DNA from: Rhizobium sp. P32RR-XVIII
GTDB taxonomy: Bacteria; Pseudomonadota; Alphaproteobacteria; Rhizobiales; Rhizobiaceae
Reading direction: 5' to 3'
Assembly (NCBI RefSeq): GCF_012641395.1
Contig: NZ_JABAIH010000001.1
Location: 434,001 to 498,000, forward strand
DNA length: 64,000 nucleotides
Shown here: one piece after another, positions 61,471 through 64,000 of the stretch
Position numbering within the stretch: the first letter of the stretch is position 1
Layout of the letters: each line of letters begins with the position of its first letter
Made by a program: the position numbers and the translations under genes
The notes under the pieces: model-generated
The model's input: the letters and a program-made list of their open reading frames with translations, nothing else
The model's database searches: none
What the model was told of the DNA's origin: nothing

Positions 61471-64000
61471 TCAAGCCTTCGTCGTAGGCTTGGTGTTGCG
61501 TTCGAGCAGCGCCCTCACCGTGTCGTCATTGATCTTGCCAGTGGGGTCCTTGCCGATCGATTGCTGAAAGCTCTTGATCGCAGCGATCGTCTTGGCGCCC
61601 ATCTCGCCGTCAGGTGTGCCTGCGTCGAAGCCGTTGTTGTTCAGGATCGCCTGGATGTTGCGGATCGCCTTTTTCATGTCGACGGTCGAGGTTTTGGTGC
61701 CGTTACCTGTCCAGGCGTCCGGGATTTCAATGCCGTTCGCCTTGTTGTCGAGCGGCTGCGGCTTCCAGGCGCTCGTCGTAGCGCGGGCCTTCTCAAGATC
61801 GGCCGACTTCATGGCTTTCGCCACCTCGTCGCGCTTGGCTGCTGCGTCCTTGTCGCCGCCCTGGGCAGCGATCGCGAACCACTTGTAGCTTTCGCCGAGG
61901 TCCTGTGTGACGCCGTTGCCCCGGGCGAAAAGGATCGCCAGGTTGAACTGGCTGTCGGTGATGCCGAGATCGGCGGCCTTGGTGAACCAGCTTGCCGCCG
62001 CCGCGTAGTCCTGCTGCCCGAGCGCGCCGGAGGCGTAGAGAACCGCCAGATTGTGCATGGCGCTGGCGTTGCCCTGGCTGGCGGCCTGCTCGTAGAAGGC
62101 CCTGGCCTTGCCGATATCGCGCGCGACGCCGGTGCCCTTCTCGTACATGCTGCCGAGCCGGTACTGTGCCGGCGCAAAGCCCCTGTCGGCTGCAAGCTGA
62201 TACCAGTTTGCGGCTTGAGCTTGGTCGGCTGGCAGGCCATTGCGGCCTTCGGTGTAACGAGCGCCGATCTCGAAGAGCGCGAGCGGGTCGCCGCCGCGGG
62301 CGGCATCGGCAAGCGACTGCGGCTGGACGGCGTCCGGCACGGAAATCGAAGGCGCTGCAGGCGCGGCGTCGAGCGACGTCGGAACATTCTTGGGCGCGAA
62401 CGCGGCCGCATCCTGCGGTGGCGCTCCCGGCGTCAGCGTCGAAGCGCCTTCGCCGCCAAGCGGCGCAGCGTCGGTCAGGTGCTCGGAGGGTGCAGCCTGC
62501 CGGTTTTCGGACGCGCCCGCCTGTGTCATGTCGGCAGCTGGTGGGGCGGCTGTCTCGGGCTCTGTCGATTCTGCCGGGCTGCCTGCTACCGGTCCCTCGG
62601 CGTCGTCCACCGGCATGGCGGAGCTATCGGCGGCAACGGGGTTCTGCGCGGCATCTGAAAGCACCGCGACTTCCGCCGGCGGAGCCTGCTCGCCGCTCGT
62701 CAGCGTGCGAGCGAGCGGGAAGGCCATGATCGCCAGGAGCACGGCGCCGACAGCAAGCAGAATCGGCCTGCGGAAGCGGGCAAAAGCGCTGGAGCCGGCA
62801 GGTTTCTGCGTCTTCTTCTCGGCCTTTGTCAGCGTTGCCTTGGGGTCGGATTCCATCGCGGCCGCTTGAGCCGCGCGGCGGGCGGCGGCGATGTAGTCGG
62901 CGCGCTCATTTTCGGCGGCAGGCTTGGGGTTGTTCCGGGCCGCAGCCTGGCTGGCGCGCACGCGCTCCAGAATCTTCTTGACGTCCGGCGCGCCCGAGCC
63001 GGGTTCCAGCAATTCGTTCGATGCTTCGTCGCTGGGCATCAGATCGACAGGATCTATCGAGGGCGCGGGATCGATGACCGCCCGCTCCAAGGCATTGGCT
63101 TGGACCGCCTTCTTGCCTGGAATCAGTCGCTTGCCGAGTGCCGAAAGCAGGCTGCCCTTCGACGGCACTGCCGCCGGCACCGGTTTGGTCGCGGCTTCGA
63201 TCGCAATCGCGCTTGTCTCGGCGGAAGGCGCAAGATGCGCGGAAGCCACAGGGGCACTTGCGGTTTCCACCGCATGCAGGGCCGGAGAAGCCCCCATCTT
63301 TCCGAGCGAAGCATGCTTTTGCGTTTCCTCGGTGCCGGCCGGCACGAGTGCATACGGATCGATCTCGAAATCGGCCTCGGCAAGCGGCATGCGTCGCGCC
63401 GGCTTGTTCCGGGTTTCCATATCGTCCAGGCGCTCGGCGATCTGGACCAGCGTCTCGTGCAGCGCCTGGAATGTCTTGTGCGTGCGTTCTTCGCTGCTGC
63501 GGCTCAGGTCTTCCAGATGGCGCAGGTCCTCGGCCAGCGCGTTCAAGGCGGCCATATCAGCGGCTGGCGCAGCCTGGATGCCGCCATTGCGCGAATAAGC
63601 CTCGACAACGGCTTCTGCCGCCTGGCGTGCAGCCTCGATGATGTATTCGTCGCTGGTCGCCATGTAGTCTTCGATTGCGCCCATGCGGCGGTCGAACTCC
63701 AGCGGAATGCTGTCGCCGCCTGCGCGGGGCGAGCTCATCAGCGCAGAGAGGTTGGCGATCTGGTCTTCGAGGTTTCTGAGAGCCAGCGGATCGGTGGGCG
63801 GTGCAGCCGTACTTTCCTCCAGGCGCGCAGCAATGTCGCTGAGGCGGCCCTCGATGCGGCGGAACGCACTGTCATCGGCAATTACGGCCGGCGCGGGCTG
63901 TACTTCCATCTCGTCGATGCGGCGCGCGAGATAGTCCAGCCGCTCCGCCAGCGCGTCATTGACCGAACCGCTTTCCAGCGCCTCGATCTTGCGGGAAATA
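61471..64000 (-). CDS. PodJ-like polarity/localization protein (partial)
   Basis: The frame is open from the right edge to a TGA at 61471, so at least 843 residues are present and the N-terminus is missing. The right-hand part is coiled-coil rich (cytoplasmic). A membrane helix is encoded near 62710-62770 (RPILLAVGAVLLAIMAFPLA). The periplasmic part has four Sel1 repeats (about 61820-62300) and a C-terminal peptidoglycan-binding domain (RNIQAILNNNGFDAGTPDGE). This order matches rhizobial PodJ, which marks the growth pole in Rhizobiales. The gene symbol is left blank because the N-terminus is unseen. Confidence 0.88.
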   Translation of the reverse strand, partial: ISRKIEALESGSVNDALAERLDYLARRIDEMEVQPAPAVIADDSAFRRIEGRLSDIAARLEESTAAPPTDPLALRNLEDQIANLSALMSSPRAGGDSIPLEFDRRMGAIEDYMATSDEYIIEAARQAAEAVVEAYSRNGGIQAAPAADMAALNALAEDLRHLEDLSRSSEERTHKTFQALHETLVQIAERLDDMETRNKPARRMPLAEADFEIDPYALVPAGTEETQKHASLGKMGASPALHAVETASAPVASAHLAPSAETSAIAIEAATKPVPAAVPSKGSLLSALGKRLIPGKKAVQANALERAVIDPAPSIDPVDLMPSDEASNELLEPGSGAPDVKKILERVRASQAAARNNPKPAAENERADYIAAARRAAQAAAMESDPKATLTKAEKKTQKPAGSSAFARFRRPILLAVGAVLLAIMAFPLARTLTSGEQAPPAEVAVLSDAAQNPVAADSSAMPVDDAEGPVAGSPAESTEPETAAPPAADMTQAGASENRQAAPSEHLTDAAPLGGEGASTLTPGAPPQDAAAFAPKNVPTSLDAAPAAPSISVPDAVQPQSLADAARGGDPLALFEIGARYTEGRNGLPADQAQAANWYQLAADRGFAPAQYRLGSMYEKGTGVARDIGKARAFYEQAASQGNASAMHNLAVLYASGALGQQDYAAAASWFTKAADLGITDSQFNLAILFARGNGVTQDLGESYKWFAIAAQGGDKDAAAKRDEVAKAMKSADLEKARATTSAWKPQPLDNKANGIEIPDAWTGNGTKTSTVDMKKAIRNIQAILNNNGFDAGTPDGEMGAKTIAAIKSFQQSIGKDPTGKINDDTVRALLERNTKPTTKA

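Noticed and set aside
1..64000. CRISPR arrays
   Set aside because: No set of regularly spaced direct repeats with unique spacers; the only regular repeat is the pair at 47162-47198.

Overview
The window looks like chromosomal DNA of a Rhizobiaceae alphaproteobacterium, most likely Rhizobium (etli/leguminosarum type). The evidence is a high-GC backbone, a complete phoR-pstSCAB-phoU-phoB cluster followed by the alphaproteobacterial cell-cycle regulator gcrA, the order argD-argF-hslO-apaG-metZ-dcd, a SAM-II riboswitch before metZ, and a PodJ-like polarity protein at the right edge. This assignment is by recognition only; no database search was possible.

Layout. 1-6 kb: the end-truncated gene of an adenylate cyclase/TolB/TPR protein, a sulfotransferase, tRNA-Thr(CGT), a nitronate monooxygenase, an unknown membrane-anchored protein and polyphosphate kinase 2. 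6.3-14.1 kb: the phosphate-sensing and uptake operon, with a Pho box before pstS and a strong hairpin after it. 14.1-21.4 kb: housekeeping genes (gcrA, argD, argF, hslO, apaG, metZ, dcd) with a tight GANTC cluster between gcrA and argD. 21.4-25 kb: an inserted Gtr-like glycosylation pair, ending in a decayed second copy of the dcd 3' end just before tRNA-Gly(CCC). 25.0-33.3 kb: an 8.2-kb integrative element in that tRNA gene. It is bounded by 48-bp imperfect direct repeats and carries a tyrosine integrase, an unknown exported protein, a stem-loop-rich and then AT-rich noncoding tract, a serine recombinase with a candidate res site, and a large frameshifted gene (about 1,250 residues if restored).

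33.3-64 kb returns to chromosomal content: a chemoreceptor, a membrane glycosyltransferase, solute-binding proteins, a TerB-like protein, a LexA-like regulator, a response regulator, pyrD, a MATE exporter, a CAP-domain protein, a methyltransferase, a YitT protein, an Rrf2/AhpD-like pair, an amino-acid dehydrogenase-like flavoprotein, the DEXH helicase/PdeM DNA-damage pair, a YiaW/YiaV-like pair, a transglycosylase-like lipoprotein, three regulator/enzyme neighbourhoods, a TIGR02186/TauE pair and the PodJ-like gene.

The best candidate for something undescribed is the large cargo gene of the tRNA-Gly element. It has a nuclease-like N-terminus, a degenerate STAND-like middle and a very long helical C-terminus, and is split by what looks like loss of one A from a short A run. 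Two independent places (dcd and pdeM) also show extra DNA inserted between a gene's 3' end and a diverged duplicate of that same 3' end, which suggests a shared acquisition route.
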